Made by a program: the position numbers and the translations under genes. From G963665005 sp963665005 (GTDB taxonomy: Bacteria > Bacillota > Clostridia > Christensenellales > SZUA-584): a stretch of DNA of 64,000 nt. Below, one piece after another: positions 15,948 through 25,410 of the stretch (position 1 is its first letter; every line of letters starts with the position of its first letter). The DNA lies in NCBI GenBank assembly GCA_963665005.2, contig CAXXTQ010000001.1, positions 1,302,001 through 1,366,000 on the forward strand. The letters run 5' to 3'. Below the pieces are notes generated by a model, which saw only the letters and a list, made by a program, of their open reading frames with translations, did not search any database and was not told where the DNA came from.

Positions 15948-18900
15948 ATGAAATCTAAGTTATTAATAGTTGTACTGGTAATCACAATGATAGTAACTTG
16001 TTTAGTTCCTCAAACAACAGCTCATGCAACAGGCCCCACCGTAGAGCTCTGGGTGTCTCAGGTGAATGCAACAGATACTGGAATGGAAAAAGCATTGGAG
16101 AAACAAACAAATATCACATTTGATACTGATACTAGCAGTTTGGGTAATTACACAATCTGTGTGGATGAAACCAATACGTACCAGCAGATCGATGGTTTTG
16201 GAGCCTCAATAACAGAAGCTTCTGCATATTTGCTTCAGACAAAATTAACTCAGTCAGAAAGGGCTGATTTAATGGATGATTTATTTGATAAGACCGATGG
16301 AATCGGTATAAGCATGCTCCGCCAAACTATAGGTTCATCAGATCATTGTGTTGCTCCTTATAATTTTGATCCGTTGCCCGATACAGATAGTTTACCTAAT
16401 TTTGACTTTAGCCCTGAGCTTACTTATATATTTCCAAGTTTACAGGAAGCGCTCGCTGTAGATCCGGGACGCATAAAAGTAATGGCTACTTCTTGGACCC
16501 CTCCGAGCTGGATGAAAGAGAATAATTCAGACTTAGGTACAGCAAATGGGATTAGGGGTTCATTGAAAGCTGATAAGTATCAGGCGTATGCAAATTACTT
16601 ACTGAAATTCGTCCAGAATTATGAGTCAAGAGGCGTATCTGTTTACGCAATAACACCTACTAATGAACCTGATCACGCAAGTTATGATTGGCCTGCGCTG
16701 CCAATGTATTCAAACGAGCAAATTAATCTAATAAGCAATTACCTCTATCCAACCTTTAGAAATAATAATTTGGATACAAAAATTATTGGTTGGGATCACA
16801 GCTACACAACAACTAATTATGCAGATGGAGCATTTGCGTATGATTTGCTGGGAGACAGCTCTGCGTATCCAAAGACAGACGGTACGGCGTGGCATTGGTA
16901 CGAGGGCGATGAAGAGATAATGTCGTTAGTCCGTAAGGAGTTTCCAAGCAAAGATATATGGTTTACAGAAGGTTCTGGCGGAGAATGGGAGTTCCCAGAG
17001 TGGCGTATCGCATTCTTGAACCAAACCTCTTGTGTAATAAATATTGCTCGCAATTGGAGCAAGTCAATAATTTTTTGGAATCTTGCACTGGATCAAAATG
17101 GAGGTCCGGACTACTATTATGATGTCTATAGAGGAGAGGATTCTGAAAACAGAGGGTTGGTTACAATTGACAACAACAATGGAAATATAACATACAATGT
17201 CGATTATTATACCTTGGGACATATAAGTAAATTTGTTGAACCGGGTGCATATCGTATTGACTCTACCAGCCTGCATAATGACGTAGAGACAGTTGCCTTT
17301 AAAAACCCTGACAATTCTAAAGTTCTGTTAATGTCAAATAGAACGAATGCTCAAAAGTCTGTTAAGGTCCGTTGGGGAACACAGGCATTTACCTATCAGT
17401 TACCTGCCGAAGCAATGGTTACGTTTAAGTGGACAGGAACTCAGGACGGCAAAACGATTGATCCTATATGGTTTAACAATTTTGAGGATGGAAAAGGGTT
17501 TAGCGCCGGCACTAATACATCTGCCGAACTTGTTGACAGCCAGGCAAATTTAGATAGTCACTTAGGCGTTAAATTTACAACTTCCCAAAACGGTGATCCG
17601 GGAACGACGGCGCAATGTGTTTCTGTAACGCCTTCCTCGGTCAGTACTGTCAATGCCAGCGGGTATGAATACCTGGTCTTTTCGATTAAAGATACCGTCA
17701 ATAATGATGGAAGCACGATTAAGGTCACCTTCATAGATGATGACGATAACTCTTGGAGTGGTTGGACTCACGAAAAGACAGTGTACGACAACTGGACAAG
17801 AATATGGGTGCCAGTTAGTCAGGCTACAGGTATAGATAGAACTGCGATTAAGGAAATCCGAATTGGTGAATACTGGCAAGGCACATATTATGTAGATGAT
17901 CTATCATTTGCTTTAGGCTATACAGATGAAATACCCTCCTTAAATAGTAATATGGTAATTAACCCAAGCCTCGAGAACGACGGGTGTGCTGCACCAATTA
18001 TTAATGCTTGGAACTATTCAGGCTCTCTTTCATCGTCTGACTATTTGGAAATAAGCAATGGCGCAAAATCAGGACGTTTCCATCATGCCAATTATGCAGA
18101 TACTGCATATACTGCAGATACTTATCAAACAATAGCGGGGCTTGATAATGGAACCTATACGCTAAAAGCTTGGGTTCAATCAAGCGGAGGCCAGAATACA
18201 GTTAAAATGTATGCAAAAGATTTTGGGGGAAGCGAAGTGAACGTAAGCCTTCCTACAACATCGACATGGATTCAAGTAAGAATTGACAATATCGCTGTAT
18301 CAAACGGTCAGTGTACCATCGGTTTTTATTCAGATGCAAGTGCATATGACTGGCACTGCTTTGATGATGTGGAGCTCTATAAGGTTGAAACCTATCCTTA
18401 TCAAAATTCCGGCTTGACTGTTGAGCAAAGAACAGCTGATTTATTGTCTAGAATGACTCTATATGAAAAAGTTGGACAGATGCTTCAAGTAGAAAGACTT
18501 ACAGCAACAACAACTGATGTGGATGATTACGCTATTGGTTCTGTGCTGAGCGGTGGTGGTTCAAATCCCACACCAAACACCCCAACTGCATGGGCTGATA
18601 TGATTGACAGCTATCAGGAAGCAGCACTTTCAACGAGGCTGGAAATTCCAATCATCTATGCTGTTGATGCAGTTCATGGGCACAACAATGTGTATGGTGC
18701 TACAATATTCCCTCATAATATTGGTCTTGGTGCAACAAGGGATGCTGATCTTATTGAAAGAATAGGCATCGCTACTGCTGAAGAGGTAAGGACAACGGGT
18801 ATACAATGGGATTTTACACCTTGTATTGCAGCGCCTCAGGATGACCGTTGGGGAAGGACTTATGAAGGTTATTCTGAAAGTCCTGGACTAGTAGCAGAAC

Positions 18901-20999
18901 TAGGTCTTGCCATCACAGAGGGCTTACAGGGAGAAGAAAGCGACAATGACTTTTTAATGGATACAAATGTCGTGGCCTGTTTAAAACACTGGGTTGCTGA
19001 TGGTAATACGACAGATGGAGATGATCAAGGTAACGCTGTAATGAGCGACCAGGATTTAGAGCCGTTTATAAGGGCATATGAAGATGCGATTGCTGCCGGT
19101 GCAAGATCAGTCATGGTAGATTTAGGTACCATTAATAATGTGCTGTCTCATGCTAACTACCATCTGATTACAGAGCTGCTAAAGGGCGACTTGGGTTTTA
19201 CCGGCGTCGTTATATCTGACTGGAATGGTGCTTATGTTCTTAATACTTCAGATTACTCTGATGCACTTAAAACAGCCATAAATGCTGGAATTGATATGTT
19301 TATGGAGCCTGATCACTGGCAAACAGACCAATTTATTGGTACGGTTATAAGCCTTGTTAATACAAATCAGGTTGCAGAAAGTCGGATTAATGATGCAGTA
19401 AGCCGAATCCTTAGAGTAAAGTTTGAGGCGGGACTTTTCGAAGATCCTTATACAGACAGAAGTCTTCTTTCAAATGGTAATTTTGGAGGCACTGCACATC
19501 GCAATATAGCACGTGAAGCTGTTCGGGAGTCTGCAACATTGCTTAAAAACGAAAACAATATTTTACCATTAGCAAAAACATCGGAAGTGTTCGTAGCTGG
19601 TGTAAGAGCAGATGACATTGGATATCAATGTGGTGGCTGGACAATAAGCTGGCAGGGTTCATCTGGAGCTACCACACCGGGAACTACCATATTGGAAGGC
19701 ATAGAGGATGCCGTCACAGACCCATCAAATGTTACTTATTCTGCAACTGGTGTAGGAGCAGCAGGAAATGACGTAGCAATAGTCGTTGTTGGAGAAAACC
19801 CCTATGCTGAAATGTTTGGTGATGTAGGTGACGATCAACCGATTGCAAATTTTAATATCAGTGCTGCGGATCAAAGTGTCCTAGATAATGTAAGGAATTC
19901 GGGTGTTCCTACAATTGTGATAATGGTATCGGGCAGGCCAATGGATATAACCTCTCGACTTGGTGATTGGGATGGCTTCATTGCAGCATGGCTTCCTGGA
20001 ACAGAGGGTGATGGACTATCAGATGTAATCTTTGGCGATTATGATTTTACAGGTAAACTACCAGTGTCATGGCCGAAGTACTTTGACAGCTCAAACATTA
20101 AGATTAATTTCGGGGATAGTGACTATGTACCCCTATTTCCATTTGGATATGGCATGACCACAAGTACAGATGCCATTGCGGTGCCGGCAATGATCGAAGC
20201 TGAATATGCACATTCTACTTCTGGTGTTTTGTGTGAAGCAACCTCTGATAATGGCGGCGGATTGCATTGTGGATGGATAGATGCCAATGATACAATGACC
20301 TATAATATTGATGTACCGTCATCAGGGAGCTATGATGTGAAGTTGCGTGTTGCTAGTCCAACTGGTGCAACTGGTGCCATCGCCCTTAAAGATGGGGCTA
20401 CCACGCTTGCTACCTATGACGTGCCAAATACAGGAAGTTGGCAATCCTTTGACACAGTTAGTCAAACCATTAATTTGAGCCAAGGCTCAATGAGTCTGAC
20501 CGTTGAAGCAGTAAGTAGTGGGTTTAATATCAATTATCTAGAGATTGTGCCCAATTTCAATCTGTCATCAGGCAACTTACTTTCGAACAGAGATTTTGAA
20601 AGCGGTAACCTTAACGGTTGGTCAACATGGAACAGTGGATCAGGTGCCGCGTCTGTAGATACAGACAATCCATACAGAGATACATATAAGCTGACTTTTT
20701 GGAATGCAAATGATTATGGGCAACTAGTTTACCAATCACTGTCGGTGCCAAACGGTACATACCGTTTCTCAGCATGGGCAAGATCTGGCGGTGGTCAGAG
20801 GGCACTTCATCTATATGCTAAAAACTATGGCGGTCTTGAAGTTATAAGAGAAATCGGTTCAGGTGAAAATGCATGGAAGTATTATGTTATTAATGACATC
20901 TTTGTAACAAATGGTCAAATTGAAGTTGGGATATGGTCAGATGCTTTCGGCGGCAATTGGGCAGCGTTTGATGATTTTGAACTTGTAAAAACAGATTAA
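15948..20999 (+). CDS. Secreted multidomain glycoside hydrolase: GH30 + CBM-like + GH3 + CBM6-like
   Basis: The protein has 1683 residues and a signal peptide cut near residue 25. GH30 covers about 40-500, with acid/base Glu240 in TPTNEP and nucleophile Glu341 in IWFTEGSG. A beta-sandwich module spans about 505-660 and a CBM-like module about 670-815. GH3 (about 820-1400) has LLSRMTLYEKVGQM and nucleophile Asp1091 in VVISDWNG. A CBM6/35-like module follows (about 1411-1536; IEAEYAHSTSG, GWIDAND), then a second copy of the 670-815 module type (about 1540-1683). No sortase, SLH or dockerin signal ends the protein, so it is probably secreted free or held by carbohydrate binding. GH30 would release fragments that GH3 trims before import. 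Confidence 0.92.
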   Translation: MKSKLLIVVLVITMIVTCLVPQTTAHATGPTVELWVSQVNATDTGMEKALEKQTNITFDTDTSSLGNYTICVDETNTYQQIDGFGASITEASAYLLQTKLTQSERADLMDDLFDKTDGIGISMLRQTIGSSDHCVAPYNFDPLPDTDSLPNFDFSPELTYIFPSLQEALAVDPGRIKVMATSWTPPSWMKENNSDLGTANGIRGSLKADKYQAYANYLLKFVQNYESRGVSVYAITPTNEPDHASYDWPALPMYSNEQINLISNYLYPTFRNNNLDTKIIGWDHSYTTTNYADGAFAYDLLGDSSAYPKTDGTAWHWYEGDEEIMSLVRKEFPSKDIWFTEGSGGEWEFPEWRIAFLNQTSCVINIARNWSKSIIFWNLALDQNGGPDYYYDVYRGEDSENRGLVTIDNNNGNITYNVDYYTLGHISKFVEPGAYRIDSTSLHNDVETVAFKNPDNSKVLLMSNRTNAQKSVKVRWGTQAFTYQLPAEAMVTFKWTGTQDGKTIDPIWFNNFEDGKGFSAGTNTSAELVDSQANLDSHLGVKFTTSQNGDPGTTAQCVSVTPSSVSTVNASGYEYLVFSIKDTVNNDGSTIKVTFIDDDDNSWSGWTHEKTVYDNWTRIWVPVSQATGIDRTAIKEIRIGEYWQGTYYVDDLSFALGYTDEIPSLNSNMVINPSLENDGCAAPIINAWNYSGSLSSSDYLEISNGAKSGRFHHANYADTAYTADTYQTIAGLDNGTYTLKAWVQSSGGQNTVKMYAKDFGGSEVNVSLPTTSTWIQVRIDNIAVSNGQCTIGFYSDASAYDWHCFDDVELYKVETYPYQNSGLTVEQRTADLLSRMTLYEKVGQMLQVERLTATTTDVDDYAIGSVLSGGGSNPTPNTPTAWADMIDSYQEAALSTRLEIPIIYAVDAVHGHNNVYGATIFPHNIGLGATRDADLIERIGIATAEEVRTTGIQWDFTPCIAAPQDDRWGRTYEGYSESPGLVAELGLAITEGLQGEESDNDFLMDTNVVACLKHWVADGNTTDGDDQGNAVMSDQDLEPFIRAYEDAIAAGARSVMVDLGTINNVLSHANYHLITELLKGDLGFTGVVISDWNGAYVLNTSDYSDALKTAINAGIDMFMEPDHWQTDQFIGTVISLVNTNQVAESRINDAVSRILRVKFEAGLFEDPYTDRSLLSNGNFGGTAHRNIAREAVRESATLLKNENNILPLAKTSEVFVAGVRADDIGYQCGGWTISWQGSSGATTPGTTILEGIEDAVTDPSNVTYSATGVGAAGNDVAIVVVGENPYAEMFGDVGDDQPIANFNISAADQSVLDNVRNSGVPTIVIMVSGRPMDITSRLGDWDGFIAAWLPGTEGDGLSDVIFGDYDFTGKLPVSWPKYFDSSNIKINFGDSDYVPLFPFGYGMTTSTDAIAVPAMIEAEYAHSTSGVLCEATSDNGGGLHCGWIDANDTMTYNIDVPSSGSYDVKLRVASPTGATGAIALKDGATTLATYDVPNTGSWQSFDTVSQTINLSQGSMSLTVEAVSSGFNINYLEIVPNFNLSSGNLLSNRDFESGNLNGWSTWNSGSGAASVDTDNPYRDTYKLTFWNANDYGQLVYQSLSVPNGTYRFSAWARSGGGQRALHLYAKNYGGLEVIREIGSGENAWKYYVINDIFVTNGQIEVGIWSDAFGGNWAAFDDFELVKTD

Positions 21000-21114
21000 A
21001 TGCTGTAAGTAATAAAATTAATTATTTATGATATCTAATGGATATTTAGATTTGCTTAGTAATATAAACAAAATAAGAAAAGTTATAGCGATACAATAAT
21101 AATTGCAATGTAAA

Positions 21115-21151
21115 GGGGCTGTTCAAGGAAAGTGAACAGTTCCTTTTTTTT
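21115..21151 (+). terminator. Intrinsic terminator of the GH30 operon
   Basis: GGGGCTGTTCA (21115-21125) pairs with TGAACAGTTCC (21133-21143) through an 11-bp stem with two G-U pairs, followed by T8. It ends the long carbohydrate operon. Confidence 0.85.
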
Positions 21152-21204
21152 AGAGATAAGTTCCCACTCCCTATAACCCACTCAGATGGCGGTTACCCGG
21201 TTCT

Positions 21205-21483
21205 ATGAGAACAAGGAACAACATGATAAAGGTGATGCTGAACGATAACGAGCTGGAGCATCTCAACAAGCAGGTTAAAACCAGCAAATTGAATAAATCG
21301 ACTCTGCTAAGAAAGCTCATTAGCGGATTGAAGATTAAACCTGCTCCGGTAGACGAATATCGGGAAATCTTCGGCTTGTTATCCAACGCCACAAATAATC
21401 TAAACCAAATCGCAAGACAGGCAAACACATCAGGTTATGTGAACGAAGATAAGCTGGATGCAGCTATTATGCTTATAGATTGA
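21205..21483 (+). pseudogene. MobC-like relaxosome protein remnant
   Basis: This 92-residue protein resembles MobC/ribbon-helix-helix accessory proteins of mobilisable elements: KVMLNDNELEHLNKQV, then LLRKLISG and the diagnostic NNLNQIARQANTSGYV. It is a little short. No relaxase or other mobilisation gene is near, and no ribosome site precedes the ATG. Just beyond its stop another frame stays open to an in-frame TAG at 21550, so the end may be a frameshift. It is probably a scar of a lost integrative or mobilisable element. Confidence 0.6.
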
Positions 21484-21594
21484 AGAAGACTATGACAGGT
21501 GCGAACGAATCATATATAAGCAGTATGTATTGGACGAATTATTTAACTAGTTAATATGTTTTTTCATAATATATAGTTTAACCTAAGCATTGCT

Positions 21595-23832
21595 TTAATT
21601 TGTGTCTTTTAGATCATTAGTTATATTCTTTTTATAAGCTTCAGGAGAGCTGCCAGTTCTGTCTTTAAATGCTCTCGAAAATGAATTGTAGTTATTAAAA
21701 CCCACTTCCTTTGCAATCTCATAGATGTTTTTTTTAGTTTTCAAAAGAAGTTTTTTTGCCATATCAATTCTATATGAATTTATATAGTGGATAAGATTGG
21801 TGCCTATTATCTCCTTAAAATGCCGGCTGAAATATGAAGGGGAAAGATTGAAATGCGCGGATATATCATCAAGAGTAACGTCTTTAGAGTAGTTCTCTTC
21901 GATATATTGTATGTAATTTCTTGAGCTTTCTTTTGAAGACATTTTTACTTCGTTTTCAGAAATGATACCTATTATTTTTTTACACTGATCAAGGACATAC
22001 CTGCGCATATCATCAAGCGTTATGCATTTGTCTATTTTCTCGTACATTTTATAATAGCTCATGAAAGGAACCGAATTTTTTTGATTATCCAGACAGGTAA
22101 AACAGATGAACAATATCTGTTTGTATATTTCCTTTATATAAATTTCGCTTTCATAGCAGTTCGTCATTCTTGATGATATGGAATCGACGATGGAATTCAA
22201 CTCAAGCATGTTTCCAATTCTTATATTGCGCTGCAATGCATTTTGTTCTGCCTTGGTCAAATAGCTTATTCTGTTTTCAGGTATGTGCTTTTCGGAATAA
22301 ACATAGACTCTTTTACTACCAGAGAACACTCTGTTATTAAGCGCAAGCAGTGCCTGTTTTGCAGAAATATAAATATTTTTTTTATTTGAAACAGGCAGAC
22401 CTATGCCAGCAGTAGCTGATATAGAATATGCTTTATAGATCTTGCAAATTATTCGCTCAAAATCGTCTTTTATCTTATCAATTATAAAGCTGTTATTATT
22501 AGGATTGGTTATCAATATAATGAAACGATTATCATTAAAAAAGATATATTTATATGAAAAGTCTTTCAAATAGTTTTCTATGGTTTTTTGGATATCATAT
22601 TTGGTTTTACAGTTAAGTATTTCTGATTTACTTATGCCTGTTTCTTTATACATATCAATTTGTAAGATATTGACGTTGGAGTTTCCTTTGGGGAGTATTT
22701 TGCTTAGTTTAGCAAGACCATCTTTTTGGCTGTCTTCATCATCTGCTTCATTAAGTATATTAAGAATCGAACGGTTGAATCTTTCTTTTTTTATTTCGTT
22801 GCTATTTATAGAAAGTGATATCTTTCTTATCAACAATGTTGTAACCATCGAAACAAGAATAAACAGTAAAAGGAGTACCCATAACCAAACAAGGGAGTTT
22901 TGCAGGTAGCCGAGGATTGTATTTATGCCATAGTTTTTAGGAACGAGGGTTGTAAGAATCAGATCTGACGATAAAGATTTTGCATAGTATATATTATAAT
23001 TTTCATTATCGATTGAAGCGTTGATTGTACCACTGTTGCTGCTTCGGATGCTTAGTGTCTTCATTATTTGGGAGTTTTTGAAAGAATAAAGTGTAATGTT
23101 TTTATTTGTTCTTTTAATGATACTGCCATTTGTATTAAAAAGAAAACTAATGCTTTTATCTGCAAAACTTGGTTTTTCTATAGAAAACAAGGAGTCTTCG
23201 CTCAGCAGTACGATAAGAGCGATATTATCCTTCTGCGTGTTGATAGGCAGCTTAAAAACAAGCGATGACATATTGAGAAGCTGTTCATCGTATTGTGAAT
23301 AGTATACAAATTCGCTGGCGTAGATTATATCGAGCTGTTCATCAGTACTGGGATAGCTCATTAAAGTGTTCAGGTCATTCAGTTGAAAAAAGTATACTCT
23401 TTGAAAAAACAGATCTGAGTTGTATGATGCTCTTGTCGTGAAAACTTCCTGGGAACTTTCAAAATAAAGGAGGACTTCCGAAATGTCTTCGTTCGAATCT
23501 TTAATGTCTTGAAGCATTTGATTTAGCGTTAAACCGTCGTGGCTGTTTTGGTCGCTGAATTGGTAAGCAATTATATCCCCGTAATTCAGATTGTTAAAAA
23601 CAGAATATTCCACAATATTGTCTATCTGTCTGTCGATTGAATTACGGTCAGCAAGGAGCTGCTTTAGTGCTGCGCTTTCAGCGGCAGAATCGATTTGAGA
23701 AGCAAACAGGAACAATAAAATTGCCCCGATTATCAATAAGAAGAATAATAGGGAAATAAAAATAATAATTGATACTTTTAAAAATGTGCTCTTTGGGTTA
23801 TACTTGCCCAATTCGACGACATCAGGATACAA
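21595..23832 (-). CDS. Membrane-anchored AraC-family regulator with extracellular sensor
   Basis: The protein has 745 residues. A helix near residues 15-45 and a second near 312-336 enclose an extracellular sensor of about 265 residues. A cytoplasmic region resembling a degenerate GGDEF domain follows, and a C-terminal AraC double helix-turn-helix lies at about 640-740 (VTLDDISAHFNLSPSYFSR, then EIAKEVGFNNYNSFSRAF). Such one-protein sensors control carbohydrate operons in Firmicutes. The start is TTG with AGGAGG 6 nt upstream. It is divergent from the RbsABC-type transporter operon beginning at 24262, its likely target. Confidence 0.9.
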   Translation of the reverse strand: MYPDVVELGKYNPKSTFLKVSIIIFISLLFFLLIIGAILLFLFASQIDSAAESAALKQLLADRNSIDRQIDNIVEYSVFNNLNYGDIIAYQFSDQNSHDGLTLNQMLQDIKDSNEDISEVLLYFESSQEVFTTRASYNSDLFFQRVYFFQLNDLNTLMSYPSTDEQLDIIYASEFVYYSQYDEQLLNMSSLVFKLPINTQKDNIALIVLLSEDSLFSIEKPSFADKSISFLFNTNGSIIKRTNKNITLYSFKNSQIMKTLSIRSSNSGTINASIDNENYNIYYAKSLSSDLILTTLVPKNYGINTILGYLQNSLVWLWVLLLLFILVSMVTTLLIRKISLSINSNEIKKERFNRSILNILNEADDEDSQKDGLAKLSKILPKGNSNVNILQIDMYKETGISKSEILNCKTKYDIQKTIENYLKDFSYKYIFFNDNRFIILITNPNNNSFIIDKIKDDFERIICKIYKAYSISATAGIGLPVSNKKNIYISAKQALLALNNRVFSGSKRVYVYSEKHIPENRISYLTKAEQNALQRNIRIGNMLELNSIVDSISSRMTNCYESEIYIKEIYKQILFICFTCLDNQKNSVPFMSYYKMYEKIDKCITLDDMRRYVLDQCKKIIGIISENEVKMSSKESSRNYIQYIEENYSKDVTLDDISAHFNLSPSYFSRHFKEIIGTNLIHYINSYRIDMAKKLLLKTKKNIYEIAKEVGFNNYNSFSRAFKDRTGSSPEAYKKNITNDLKDTN

Positions 23833-24261
23833 TAGATCCTCCTATTTACAGCAGAACATGGTGAACAGTGTGTAGAAAGCTATATAAATTATAACATCTG
23901 GTAATTACCGTGTAAAGACGGATATAGGCTTCCAACCGCCATATGTTTATTAGCAAGTATGATATTATTTGTATAGTATATGATTATTTACTATATATAT
24001 TTTTACTCGATTTGCTGAAAATAAAAATCATTAACATCTCTTAACTAATTATTCTCTAAAAAATTGAATACTAATTTCAGCAATAAAATCAGTGTTCGCA
24101 AAAATCGTGGATTTTTTAAACAAGCTGTTTGTGTTAGGATTTATTCAAGCTTTAAAACAAAGATTTAAATATTTTATCGGAAAAGCCGGCTGTATATGAA
24201 AAGGGCTTAGATAGATATAGCAGTTTTTCGGTAAGAAAGAAAATAAACAGGAGGATATGAA
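23833..24261. other. Divergent control region, 429 bases without a gene
   Basis: The region separates the AraC-type sensor gene and the second sugar-transporter operon. It is AT-rich, with stops in every frame. It must hold both promoters and the AraC-type binding sites, but I cannot pick a convincing -35/-10 pair or direct repeat by eye. AGGAGG at 24250-24255 belongs to the next gene. Confidence 0.5.
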
Positions 24262-25326
24262 ATGAAGCGTACAATGGCAATCTTATTGGTAATCATTATG
24301 GTTTTTGCTTTTTCTGCATGTGCGGATAAAGTTGCAGAAGACACCTCTGATGATTCACAAGATGAAACGGTGGTCCAGGAGGACGAAGAGTTATTGATTG
24401 GTATCAGTTACTATACAACACAAATACCTGTCTTAAACTCTGTTGTAAATGCTTTGAAGAACAGGGCAGAAGAACTTGGTTACAAAGTGGTGTCGGCTGA
24501 TGGTGAGCTGGATATCGATCAGCAGATAGCTAACGTTGAGGACTACATACAGATGGGATGCAAGCTGATATTCATTAACCCGTCTGATTCAGCTGCTATA
24601 ACGCCTGCTGTGGAGGCTTGTAATGCAGCGGATATACCAGTAGTCATGCTTGATATTGATGCAGTCGGAGGAGAGCGTGTCAGCCACATTACGTCAGACA
24701 ATGCTCTTATGGGAAGATATGGCGGAGAATATATCGCATGGAAACTTGGCGGTAAAGGCAAAGTTGCTTTAATTGACTTTTCGGTTCTTGATATAGTTGT
24801 TGAAAGATCTGATGCGTTTAAGAAAGTCATATCATACTTCCCGGATATGGAAATTGTTGCGACCGAACAAGCGGTTACCCGAGATGTTGCACTTGAAAAA
24901 ATGGAAGCCATATTCCAAGCTCATCCTGACATCAAAGCTGTATTTGCTATCAATGATGGCGGCGGATTGGGCGCATATTACGCCGCAAAAGCTGCAGGGC
25001 TGAATGACATGGTTATTTCTGCGAACGACGGTGAAGATGATGCGATTAAGCTTATAACTGAAGGTACTGGTTATGGACTGACATGCGCACACATGGCTGC
25101 TTTATATGGAAAGACTGCTGCAGAAGCGGCGGACGACATTATAAATGGCAAGGAAGTTTCAAAGAAGATAACAATTCCGGTCTATCCTATAACCAGCGAA
25201 AGTTTCGATGCTTATCCGGGTAGAGATGCACTTGATTTTGATGAATCGATTTTGACACCCAGCTGGTATTCCGAGGATTCATGGATACAGTTGACAGAAG
25301 AATATAACTATACTGATTGGAAATAA
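24262..25326 (+). CDS. Sugar-binding lipoprotein of an RbsB-type ABC importer
   Basis: This 354-residue protein has a lipobox FSAC (Cys20), an acidic linker, then a periplasmic-binding-protein-4 fold. That fold contains IGISYYTTQIPVLNSVVNA, GCKLIFINPSDSAAI, DIPVVMLDID and VFAINDGGGLGAYYAAKAAG. It delivers a monosaccharide or cyclitol to the ATPase and permease encoded next. AGGAGG precedes the ATG. The substrate is not visible from sequence. The downstream dehydrogenases and mutarotase-like protein suggest a sugar, polyol or sugar acid handled by oxidation. Confidence 0.93.
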   Translation: MKRTMAILLVIIMVFAFSACADKVAEDTSDDSQDETVVQEDEELLIGISYYTTQIPVLNSVVNALKNRAEELGYKVVSADGELDIDQQIANVEDYIQMGCKLIFINPSDSAAITPAVEACNAADIPVVMLDIDAVGGERVSHITSDNALMGRYGGEYIAWKLGGKGKVALIDFSVLDIVVERSDAFKKVISYFPDMEIVATEQAVTRDVALEKMEAIFQAHPDIKAVFAINDGGGLGAYYAAKAAGLNDMVISANDGEDDAIKLITEGTGYGLTCAHMAALYGKTAAEAADDIINGKEVSKKITIPVYPITSESFDAYPGRDALDFDESILTPSWYSEDSWIQLTEEYNYTDWK

Positions 25327-25410
25327 GCGTTTATATTCTGTTTTTACTTGGATGGAGGGCTGACAGACAACGTTAGTCCTCCTTTAAAATAATTTGATGG
25401 AGGCACAAAG

